Notes under the pieces: model-generated
What the model was told of the DNA's origin: nothing
Database searches by the model: none
The model's input: the letters and a program-made list of their open reading frames with translations, nothing else
Part shown: one piece after another, positions 7,619-14,489 of the stretch
Layout of the letters: every line of letters begins with the position of its first letter
Position numbering within the stretch: the stretch's first letter is position 1
Position numbers and translations under genes: made by a program
Assembly (NCBI GenBank): GCA_024280945.1
Contig: JAMXLO010000055.1
Span: forward strand, 1-36,561
Direction: 5' to 3'
Origin: Acetobacteraceae bacterium
Lineage (GTDB): Bacteria > Pseudomonadota > Alphaproteobacteria > Acetobacterales > Acetobacteraceae
DNA length: 36,561 bases

Positions 7619-8869
7619 ATGACGAACAGGATTTCGATCGGGCGCCGTGACGCACTGGGCCTCGGCCTTGCCACCGGCGCGGCATCGCTGGCCCCGCGCC
7701 GCCTGCGCGCGCAGGAGAAGGAAGTGAAGATCGCCATGCTGGTGCCGCTGTCCGGCCCATGGGCGCGCCAGGGAATTCTGGAGCAAATGGGCGCGCGCAT
7801 GGCGATCGACGACGTCAACAACGCCGGCGGCATCAAAGCACTCGGCGGCGCGAGGCTGCGACTGATCGAATACGACACGGGCGATAGCGCAGAGAAGGCG
7901 AAGGACGCCGCTCAGCGCATGATCGCGCAAGAGCCCGACCTCGTTGGCGGCTTCGGCTGCTGGCTTTCGACCTTTACGCTCGCCGCAACCGAAGTGACCG
8001 AACGCGCGCAGCTTCCCTGGCTGACATTGTCGTATTCCGATCTGATTACCGGGCGCGGCTACAAATACATCTTCCAGTCCTCGCCGACGGCCGATTCACA
8101 GGCTGAAGAGCTGTTGCCGAATGTGGTCGAACTGGCCGAGAAGGCGACCGGCAAGCGGCCCACCAAGGTTGCGTTTATCGGCGACAACTCGGCAGCGCCG
8201 GTCAGCTTCATGAAAGCGATACGCGAGCATGTGCTGGCCAATACCAAGCTGACCTCGGTGGCAGACGAGGTCTACACACCGCCACTGGCGGACTCGACCA
8301 CGATGGTGCAGCGCATTCGCGCCGGCAGGCCGGACTTCGTCGTATTCCAGTCGACCAACGTCCCAGACGACAAGCTGCTGGTGGATAAGTTCGCCGAGAT
8401 GGGCCTGTCGGGGGCGAAGTTGCCGAAGGTTGGCGGTGGCGGTCATTGGTGCGTGCCCGAATTGCTGAAGGTTGCCGGCGCCGAGAACCTGGAAGGCGTG
8501 CTGGTCGGGCTGGCGAACTGGCCTGGCAAAGCGGTCGAGGACGTGTCGAAGCGCTTCGTTGAACGCACCAAAGAGCCGTGGTTCGGGCATGACTCGGTTT
8601 TCGCCTATGCCCACGTGATGATCCTGAAGGAAGCAGTGGAACGCGCTGGCGCGGCCGAGCGTCAAAAAGTGGCAGCGGGAATCCGCCAGCTTGACATGAA
8701 GAACGAAGGCCCCGCGCTGTTCTTCCCCGATGGCACACTGAAGTACGACGAAAAGGGGCGCCGGGTCGGCGCCAAGCTGTGCATCGTGCAGTGGCAGAGC
8801 GGCCGTCCGGTGCCGGTACATCCCGAGTCGATCGCCGCCTCAAAGGTAAGCTGGCCGAAGGTGTCCTGA
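7619..8869 (+). CDS. Periplasmic substrate-binding protein 1 of the Liv-type importer
   Basis: A 416-residue protein of the Leu/Ile/Val-binding (Peripla_BP_6) family. It begins with a twin-arginine-type signal (GRRDALGLGL, Arg9-Arg10), with probable cleavage after about residue 32, and continues with VKIAMLVPLSGPWA, the usual first strand and ligand loop of this family. GGFGCWLS, ITGRGYKY and ERTKEPWFGHDS follow. It should capture the solute in the periplasm and deliver it to LivH/LivM. The ribosome site GGGAG lies 8 nt upstream of ATG 7619. It is clearly paralogous along its length to the protein at 9737, with differences at likely pocket positions (GGGGHWCVPELL versus GGGGHIGAPELL). Its stop overlaps the lactonase start. 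The ligand is unknown. Confidence 0.93.
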   Translation: MTNRISIGRRDALGLGLATGAASLAPRRLRAQEKEVKIAMLVPLSGPWARQGILEQMGARMAIDDVNNAGGIKALGGARLRLIEYDTGDSAEKAKDAAQRMIAQEPDLVGGFGCWLSTFTLAATEVTERAQLPWLTLSYSDLITGRGYKYIFQSSPTADSQAEELLPNVVELAEKATGKRPTKVAFIGDNSAAPVSFMKAIREHVLANTKLTSVADEVYTPPLADSTTMVQRIRAGRPDFVVFQSTNVPDDKLLVDKFAEMGLSGAKLPKVGGGGHWCVPELLKVAGAENLEGVLVGLANWPGKAVEDVSKRFVERTKEPWFGHDSVFAYAHVMILKEAVERAGAAERQKVAAGIRQLDMKNEGPALFFPDGTLKYDEKGRRVGAKLCIVQWQSGRPVPVHPESIAASKVSWPKVS

Positions 8870-9690
8870 TGCCCGAGCCATACGAGGTCTACGCCATCCA
8901 CTACGCGCACAATCCCAACGCGCGACGCGCCAACAACTTCATCGGCGGTGATCCGCATGACGGGCCGATGCCGCTCGACTACTTCGTCTGGGCCATCAAG
9001 GGGCCGGCACGGACCCCCGGGTCAAGCGCCCGGGGGCAAGCCTTCGTCTTCGATACCGGCTTCGATGCACCGATGGGCGAAAAGCGGCAGCGTCAGTTCG
9101 TGCGTTCGCCCTCTGTGGGTCTGAAAGCGATCGGCATCGAACCGCGCGACGTGCAGGACGTGATCCTGTCGCACATGCACTATGATCATTGCGGCAATTA
9201 CGATCTGTTCCCGCACGCGCGCTATCACGTGCAGGATATAGAGATGGCGTATGCCACCGGACGCTGCATGTGCCATGCAGGATTGCGCGCGCCATTCGAG
9301 GAAGAGGACGTGGTGGCGATGGTGCGCAAGCTGTTCGCCGGGCGCGTGGTGTTCCATGACGGCGTGGAGGAACTGGCGCCTGGACTGACCGTACACCATG
9401 TCGGTGGACACTCGAAGGGCCTGCAGGTGGTGCGGGTATGGACGCGGCGAGGCTGGATGGTGCTGGCCTCCGATGCCAGCCACTTCTACGCCAACATGGA
9501 GGAAGGCCGCGCCTTCCCGATCATGCACAGCCACGAAGACACGCTGGCGGGGTACGAGACGATGCGCAAGCTGGCGAGCGGGCCGAATGCCATCATTCCC
9601 GGACATGACCCACTGGTCCTGCAGCGCTATCCCGCAGTCTCACCCGAATTGAAAGGTATCGTCGTACGGCTGGACGCTGATCCAGGTTAG
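8869..9690 (+). CDS. Metallo-beta-lactamase-fold hydrolase, AHL-lactonase-like
   Basis: A 273-residue enzyme with the complete two-zinc motif set: HMHYDH (His102, His104, Asp106, His107), His181 in VGGHSKG, Asp202 in ASDASH and His246 in IPGHDP. This resembles the N-acyl homoserine lactonase branch, whose members open lactone rings. Real quorum-quenching activity is not implied. The ATG overlaps the stop of binding protein 1 (TGATG), indicating translational coupling. Residues about 47-57 (ARTPGSSARGQ) interrupt a stretch that normally runs straight from the strand ending near KG into DTGFD. This insert coincides with a perfect GC palindrome at 9014-9036. Its position between two binding-protein genes suggests that the imported molecule, or its product, is a lactone. 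Confidence 0.9.
   Translation: MPEPYEVYAIHYAHNPNARRANNFIGGDPHDGPMPLDYFVWAIKGPARTPGSSARGQAFVFDTGFDAPMGEKRQRQFVRSPSVGLKAIGIEPRDVQDVILSHMHYDHCGNYDLFPHARYHVQDIEMAYATGRCMCHAGLRAPFEEEDVVAMVRKLFAGRVVFHDGVEELAPGLTVHHVGGHSKGLQVVRVWTRRGWMVLASDASHFYANMEEGRAFPIMHSHEDTLAGYETMRKLASGPNAIIPGHDPLVLQRYPAVSPELKGIVVRLDADPG
9014..9036. repeat. In-frame palindrome inside the lactonase gene
   Basis: CCCCCGGG (9014-9021) and CCCGGGGG (9029-9036) form a perfect 8-bp stem with a 7-nt loop, tcaagcg. The core ccgggtcaagc-cccgg matches the stem of the intergenic palindromes at 3981 and 21137. It encodes residues about 49-56 of the lactonase-like protein without breaking the frame. Confidence 0.7.
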
Positions 9691-9736
9691 ATTCCCGCCG
9701 ACGGCGCATCGTCGTCCAGCAAGGGAGGAAACAACA

Positions 9737-10975
9737 ATGACGCAGACCACAGCGATCGGGCGCCGGACCGCGCTTGGTATGACGCTGGCCTCCGGGATCG
9801 CTCATCGTGTACGCGCTCAGACTCCCTCCGAGGTGAAGATCGCCATGCTGGTGCCGCTCTCGGGCCCGTGGGCGCGATCTGGCATCCTGGAGAAACTGGG
9901 CGGCGAGATGGCGATCGACGATGTCAACGCCGCGGGCGGTATCAAGTCGATGGGTGGCGCCAAACTGCGGCTGATGTCATTCGACACGCAGGACTCGGCA
10001 GAAAAGTCCAAGGACTCCGCGCAGCGCATGCTGTCACAGGAGCCTGACCTTGTCGGCGGCTTTGGCTGCTGGCTGTCGAGTTTCACGCTTGCGGTCACCG
10101 AGGTGACCGAGCGCGCCGAATTGCCGTGGCTGACCCTATCCTATTCCGATCTTATCACTGGCCGCGGCTATAAGTACGTGTTCCAGACCGCGCCGACCGC
10201 CGATGCACAAGCAAAGCAATTGCTGCCGGCAATCGTCGATCTGGCGCATAAGACCACTGGCAAGCGGCCTGCCAAGGTTGCCCTCCTGGCCGATAATACG
10301 GCCGCGAATATCAGCTTTCTGAAGGAGGTGCGCGAACACACGCTGAAGGATCTCGGCCTCTCCGCCGTCTATGACCAGATGTATACACCACCGATCGCTG
10401 ATGCGACGACGCTGGTGCAGCCGATCCGCAGTGCGCGCCCGGATTTCTGCATCATGCTGTCGTCCAACGTTCCGGACGACAAGCTGCTGCTCGACAAGTT
10501 CGCCGAGTTCGGCCTGGCCGGCGGCAAGCTGCCGCTGATCGGCGGCGGTGGCCACATCGGTGCGCCGGAGCTGCTCAAGGTCACCGGCGCCGATATTCTG
10601 CAAGGCCTGATGGCGGGGCTGGCCAATTGGCCCGGCCATGACCAGGACAAACTTGCGCAGCGTTTCGTCGAACGCACGAAGGAGCCCTGGTTTGGGCATG
10701 ATTCGCTGTTCGCCTATGTGCACGTGCTGATCTTCAAGGAGGCACTCGAACGCGCCGGCGTCGCCGATCGGCACAAGGTGGCGCAAGCGATCCGCGAACT
10801 CGACATGCGCAACGGCCCCGCGCTGTTCTTCCCCGGCCATCACCTGAAGTTCGATGACAAGGGACGCCGCGTCGATGCCGTGCTGGCGATGATCCAGTGG
10901 CAGAACGGCAAGCCGGTCGCGATCTATCCGCAAGAGATCGCCGTTGCGTCGGCGATCTGGCCAAAGATGGCGTGA
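9737..10975 (+). CDS. Periplasmic substrate-binding protein 2 of the Liv-type importer
   Basis: A 412-residue Peripla_BP_6-family binding protein, the second in this operon. The twin-arginine signal is GRRTALGMTL (Arg9-Arg10), cleaved probably after RAQ near residue 28. The mature part starts VKIAMLVPLSGPWAR and aligns with binding protein 1 almost without gaps, so the pair arose by duplication. It differs at LSSFTLAVTEV and GGGGHIGAPELL. The start ATG has an excellent GGGAGG site 8 nt upstream. Two binding proteins feeding one permease is known for the Liv system (LivJ/LivK) and widens the ligand range. It lies 46 bp after the lactonase and 59 bp before the CMD-family gene. Confidence 0.93.
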   Translation: MTQTTAIGRRTALGMTLASGIAHRVRAQTPSEVKIAMLVPLSGPWARSGILEKLGGEMAIDDVNAAGGIKSMGGAKLRLMSFDTQDSAEKSKDSAQRMLSQEPDLVGGFGCWLSSFTLAVTEVTERAELPWLTLSYSDLITGRGYKYVFQTAPTADAQAKQLLPAIVDLAHKTTGKRPAKVALLADNTAANISFLKEVREHTLKDLGLSAVYDQMYTPPIADATTLVQPIRSARPDFCIMLSSNVPDDKLLLDKFAEFGLAGGKLPLIGGGGHIGAPELLKVTGADILQGLMAGLANWPGHDQDKLAQRFVERTKEPWFGHDSLFAYVHVLIFKEALERAGVADRHKVAQAIRELDMRNGPALFFPGHHLKFDDKGRRVDAVLAMIQWQNGKPVAIYPQEIAVASAIWPKMA

Positions 10976-11034
10976 TTCGACTTGCCACCCGGCATGGTGT
11001 GCAATGCCGGCGACATTCATCACAGGAGGAAAGA

Positions 11035-11358
11035 ATGGCCCAGGCACCCTCGACTGAATCGCGCGATCGCGTCCGAGGCACAGTTCCCAAGCTCATCGAC
11101 CTGTCGGAGAAGGTGCTCTTTGGCGACGTATGGGAGCGTCCACAGCTTTCCAAGCGCGACCGCAGCCTGATCGTCTGTGCGACGCTGATTGCCACCTACC
11201 GCCCAGAACAACTGCGAGGCCACCTGCAGCGCGCGTTGCACAACGGCGTGACCAAGGAAGAGCTATCCGAGGTTATCACGCATCTCGCCTTCTACGCTGG
11301 CTGGCCCGCGGCGATGTCCGCTGCGAATATCGCGCGTGAGGTTTTCGAAGCCAATTAG
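11035..11358 (+). CDS. Carboxymuconolactone decarboxylase (CMD) family protein
   Basis: A 107-residue protein matching the small PcaC/CMD fold: LSKRDRSLIVCATLIA, then YRPEQLRGHLQRAL with His63, then ITHLAFYAGWPAAMSA with His83. It lacks the CxxC of the AhpD peroxidase branch, so a decarboxylase-like or isomerase-like role is more likely than peroxide reduction. PcaC decarboxylates 4-carboxymuconolactone in protocatechuate breakdown, but no other pca gene is present here, so that exact reaction is not claimed. ATG 11035 was chosen because of the strong CAGGAGGAA site 6 nt upstream. It is 18 bp upstream of the dehydrogenase at 11377 and belongs to the Liv operon. Confidence 0.88.
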   Translation: MAQAPSTESRDRVRGTVPKLIDLSEKVLFGDVWERPQLSKRDRSLIVCATLIATYRPEQLRGHLQRALHNGVTKEELSEVITHLAFYAGWPAAMSAANIAREVFEAN

Positions 11359-11376
11359 CAGCAGGGAAGCACGACC

Positions 11377-12318
11377 ATGCAGGCAGGATTCATCGGCCTC
11401 GGCACCATGGGTGCCAGCATGGCCGCGAACTTGCAGAAGGGACTGAAGGCACGCGGCGACACGCTGGTGGTGCACGATATCCGCCGGGACGCCGCCTCGC
11501 GCCACCTGCGTGATGGCGCGATCTGGGCGGACACGCCGCAGGCCGTGGCCGAACAGAGCGAGGTGATATTCACCTCGCTGCCTGGACCGCCCGAATTTGA
11601 ATCGGTGACCGCCGGATTGCTTGCCGGCATCCGGAAAGGCACCGCCTACTTTGACCTGACCACCAACTCACCCACAGTGGTGCGAAGGGCTCACGAAGCG
11701 TTTGCCGCCAAGGGGGCGCATCTGCTGGATGCACCTGTCAGTGGCGGCCCGCGCGGCGCGGCGAGCGGCAAGCTGGCCATTTGGTGCGGCGGCGACGAAG
11801 ACACGTTCGACAAGTGGAAACCAGTGCTCGACATGATCGGTGACGCTGCACAGTACATCGGACCGATCGGTGCCGGATCGGTGGCGAAACTGGTGCACAA
11901 CTGCTTCGGCTACATCGCCACCGCAGCCGCGGCGGAAGTGTTCAGCATGGGCGTAAAGGCCGGCATCGAACCGCTGGCGATCTGGGAGGCCGTGCGCAAA
12001 GGCGCCATCGGCCGCCGTGGTGCATTCGACTCGCTGACCGACCAGTTCCTGCCCAACAAATACGAGCCACCCGCATTTGCCCTGCGGCTCGCGCACAAGG
12101 ACGTGTCGCTGGCGACGGCGCTCGGTCGCGAGGTGAAGGTGCCGATGCGTCTGGCGAACCTTGCCCTGGCGGATCTCGAGGAGGGCCTGAACCGCGGCTG
12201 GGGCGACCGCGATTCGCGCTCAATGATGCTGTGTCAGCTTGAGAGGGCAGGCATCAAGATCGAGGTGGATCCGCAACGCCTGACCGAGGCGCTGGAGAAC
12301 AAGGCTAAAAACGGCTGA
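11377..12318 (+). CDS. NAD(P)-dependent beta-hydroxyacid dehydrogenase (3-hydroxyisobutyrate dehydrogenase family)
   Basis: A 313-residue oxidoreductase of standard family length. The Rossmann motif GLGTMG (7-12) binds the dinucleotide, DAPVSGG (118-124) is the substrate-binding signature, and GAGSVAKLVHN carries the catalytic Lys171. Family members oxidise 3-hydroxyisobutyrate, tartronate semialdehyde or 6-phosphogluconate-type substrates. Asp34 at the end of the second strand (VVHDI) suggests NAD rather than NADP. It is the last gene of the Liv-type operon, followed by a palindromic repeat and the convergent kynureninase gene. Together with the lactonase and CMD-family genes it could oxidise a hydroxyacid released from the imported compound; this is inference. 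Confidence 0.92.
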   Translation: MQAGFIGLGTMGASMAANLQKGLKARGDTLVVHDIRRDAASRHLRDGAIWADTPQAVAEQSEVIFTSLPGPPEFESVTAGLLAGIRKGTAYFDLTTNSPTVVRRAHEAFAAKGAHLLDAPVSGGPRGAASGKLAIWCGGDEDTFDKWKPVLDMIGDAAQYIGPIGAGSVAKLVHNCFGYIATAAAAEVFSMGVKAGIEPLAIWEAVRKGAIGRRGAFDSLTDQFLPNKYEPPAFALRLAHKDVSLATALGREVKVPMRLANLALADLEEGLNRGWGDRDSRSMMLCQLERAGIKIEVDPQRLTEALENKAKNG

Positions 12319-12343
12319 TCATCCTGCCCCAACCGTCACCCAT

Positions 12344-12379
12344 CGTCATGGCCGGCCTCGTGCCGGCCATCCACGTCTT
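12344..12379. repeat. Palindromic intergenic repeat, single half (copy B)
   Basis: 36 bp starting CGTCATGGCCGGCCT and ending CCATCCACGTCTT, nearly identical to the first half at 3981-4016 and to the inverted half at 4032-4066. The internal stem is GGCCGGC/GCCGGCC. It lies between the convergent ends of the dehydrogenase and kynureninase genes. Confidence 0.85.
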
Positions 12380-12388
12380 CTGCCACCC

Positions 12389-12403
12389 ATCCTCGGCGAG
12401 GAT
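12389..12403. terminator. Short hairpin between convergent genes
   Basis: ATCCTC and GAGGAT pair perfectly around a 3-nt loop. With copy B of the repeat next to it, this is the likely place where transcripts from both sides end. No clear T-run is present, so the call is tentative. Confidence 0.35.
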
Positions 12404-12414
12404 ACCTTGACCTT

Positions 12415-13677
12415 TCAGGTCACCTTGCGCCCCTGCTGGAACCGATCCTCCTTCCAGGCACCGCTGCGCATGACCTCGCGCACTATCACGACTGCGTTCC
12501 AGATATCGGCGAAGCGTACATAAAGCGGCGCCAACCCAAAGCGCAGCACGTCAGGGGCGCGGAAATCGCCGACCACTCCGCGCTCGATCAGCGCCTGCAT
12601 GATCGGATAGCCGTTCGGATGCGCGAACGACACCTGGCTGCCACGTCGTGCTGCTTCGCGCGGGGTGAGCAATCGAAAGTCACTTTCCGGCTGCATCAGC
12701 GTCATGAACGACTCAGCCAGGGCCAGTGACTTTGCACGAAGCGCGGCCATCGGTACCTGAAGTGCGATGTCGATGCCGACCTCCAGCGCTGCGAGCGATA
12801 GGATCGGCGGTGTCCCCACCACAGCTTGGGCAACTCCCGCCGCCGGCCGATAGTCACTTTCGAATGCAAAGGGCGCCGCGTGACCGAGCCAGCCAGTCAA
12901 CGGCAGGCACAGCTCATCCTGCATCTGCTTGGCGATATACAGGAAGGCGGGAGCGCCTGGCCCGCCGTTCAGATACTTGTAGCCGCAGCCCACCGCGAAA
13001 TCGACGCCGTCCGCCTCGAGCTGCAATGGCACGGCGCCGGCGGAATGCGACAGGTCCCAGAGCACCAGCGCTCCGGCCGCATGCGCCGCATGTGTCAGCG
13101 CGGCCATGTCGTGCATCGCGCCGTTGCGATAGTTCACGTGGGTCAGCATGAGCACGGCAACCGTATCGTCCAGCGCCGCAACGATGTCCGTGACCTGACG
13201 CACCTCGTGACCCGCTGACAGATGCGCGGCAAGCCCCTGCGCGATATAAAGGTCGGTAGGAAAATTGCCTGCCTCGGTCAGAATCACCCGTCTGCCAGGA
13301 CGCGACTGCAATGCGGCAGCCAGCAACTTGTACAGGTTCACCGACGTGGAGTCGGCGACGACAGTCGTGCCCTGCGACGCGCCGATCAGCCGTGCGATCT
13401 TATCGCCAATGCGGAACTGCAGATCGATCCAGCCATGATCCGTCCAGCTTCGGATCAGCGACTGCCCCCACTCGCGCTCCAATACCTGCGTGACGCGCGC
13501 GGTTGTTGCACTCGGCAGTGGGCCGAGTGAATTGCCGTCGAGATAGATCACCTGTTCCGGCAGCACAAACAGATCGCGGAAGCCCGCGAGTTCGTCGCGA
13601 CGGTCCAGCGCGGTCGCTTCGTCGCGTGTCAGTTCAGTCGTCCTTTTGCAGCACGACCCCCGCCATCGTGCCGCCAT
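12415..13677 (-). CDS. kynU: Kynureninase
   Basis: A PLP-dependent, fold-type I hydrolase that cleaves L-kynurenine to anthranilate and alanine. Using the first ATG (13677) gives 420 residues. YLDGNSLGPLP (45-55), NFPTD with Phe139, the WDLSHSAGA motif with Asp208 and YKYLNGGPGAPAF with the PLP lysine Lys234 are classic kynureninase signatures. The start is uncertain. ATG 13677 lies 44 bp inside the upstream SDR gene with a poor ribosome site and adds about 15 residues atypical of the family. A CTG at 13630-13632, one base past the SDR stop, has AAAAGGA 8 nt upstream and would give a normal N-terminus. No tryptophan dioxygenase or formamidase gene is nearby, so kynurenine may come from elsewhere in the genome or from outside the cell. 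Confidence 0.93.
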   Translation of the reverse strand: MAARWRGSCCKRTTELTRDEATALDRRDELAGFRDLFVLPEQVIYLDGNSLGPLPSATTARVTQVLEREWGQSLIRSWTDHGWIDLQFRIGDKIARLIGASQGTTVVADSTSVNLYKLLAAALQSRPGRRVILTEAGNFPTDLYIAQGLAAHLSAGHEVRQVTDIVAALDDTVAVLMLTHVNYRNGAMHDMAALTHAAHAAGALVLWDLSHSAGAVPLQLEADGVDFAVGCGYKYLNGGPGAPAFLYIAKQMQDELCLPLTGWLGHAAPFAFESDYRPAAGVAQAVVGTPPILSLAALEVGIDIALQVPMAALRAKSLALAESFMTLMQPESDFRLLTPREAARRGSQVSFAHPNGYPIMQALIERGVVGDFRAPDVLRFGLAPLYVRFADIWNAVVIVREVMRSGAWKEDRFQQGRKVT

Positions 13678-14419
13678 CCACCACCAGGGTGTGCCCAGTC
13701 ACGAAATTGCCTGCCGGCGATGCCAGGAACACGGCCGCGCCAGCGATCTCGTCGGGCTCGCCGATACGCTGCAGCGGGTTGTCGCGGGTGGTCTTTCGAT
13801 AGCGCACCGGATCCTCCCACAGCGCGCGCGCAAAATCCGTGCGGACCAGTCCTGGCGCGATGCAGTTGGCGCGCACATTCTTCGGCCCCCACTCCACCGC
13901 AACGTTGCGCGCCAGTTGCATGTCGGCCGCCTTCGATATTCCATAGAGACCAAGCGACGCGGTGCCGCGCAACCCGCCGATCGAAGAGATGATGATGAAC
14001 GACCCGCCGCCGCGTTCTGCCATCTGTGGGCAGACCATGTTCGCCAGCCAAAAATTGCTGCGCACATTGGCACCCATGATGCGCTCGTAGACTTCATCCG
14101 ACGCGCCCGCCGCGGGACCAAGATACGGATTGACCGCGGCATTGCTCACCATGATGTCGATCCCGCCCCACAGCGCCGTGGTCTGATCGACCAGCTTCTG
14201 CAGCTCTTCCTTGCGCGCAATGTGGCACGGGATCACCGCCGCCTCACCGCCACGGGCACGGATACCGGACGCAACGTCCTCGCACACATCGGCCTTGCGG
14301 CTGGAGATCACCACTTTCGCGCCGTGCTCGGCCATCCTCTCGGCGATCGCCCGGCCGATGCCTTTGCTGGAGCCGGTGACTACAGCGACCTTGCCGGTCA
14401 GATCGAACAGCGACGACAT
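13634..14419 (-). CDS. Short-chain dehydrogenase/reductase (SDR)
   Basis: A 261-residue classical SDR. The cofactor motif is TGSSKGIG (15-22), the NNAG motif reads SNAA (92-95), and the catalytic Ser145/146, Tyr159 and Lys163 are in place (IIISS, YGISK). The Arg in ISSRKAD near residue 41 is often seen in NADP-preferring members. ATG 14419 was chosen over an in-frame TTG at 14440 because AAAGGA lies about 8 nt upstream of it and LFDLTGKVAVVTG is the usual family beginning. It is the first gene of a two-gene minus-strand unit with kynureninase. The substrate is unknown; SDRs of this type act on 3-oxoacyl groups, sugars or secondary alcohols. Confidence 0.92.
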   Translation of the reverse strand: MSSLFDLTGKVAVVTGSSKGIGRAIAERMAEHGAKVVISSRKADVCEDVASGIRARGGEAAVIPCHIARKEELQKLVDQTTALWGGIDIMVSNAAVNPYLGPAAGASDEVYERIMGANVRSNFWLANMVCPQMAERGGGSFIIISSIGGLRGTASLGLYGISKAADMQLARNVAVEWGPKNVRANCIAPGLVRTDFARALWEDPVRYRKTTRDNPLQRIGEPDEIAGAAVFLASPAGNFVTGHTLVVDGGTMAGVVLQKDD

Positions 14420-14429
14420 GCCCCGCGTC

Positions 14430-14442
14430 CTTTGCTGCAAAG
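14430..14442. promoter_or_regulatory. 13-bp perfect palindrome in the SDR/acyl-CoA synthetase divergent gap
   Basis: CTTTGC-T-GCAAAG lies in the 70-bp space between the divergent SDR and acyl-CoA synthetase starts and overlaps the SDR ribosome site. It could be an operator or a small RNA stem. No known regulator consensus is recognised. Confidence 0.3.
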
Positions 14443-14489
14443 CTACCGATCAGTATGCTTGCCCCTTGGAAACGTCAATCGAGCCTGGC

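Noticed and set aside
8869-9690. Naming the MBL enzyme a quorum-quenching AHL lactonase
   Set aside because: The zinc motif is shared by many hydrolases, and neither a LuxI/LuxR gene nor specific AHL-pocket evidence is present.
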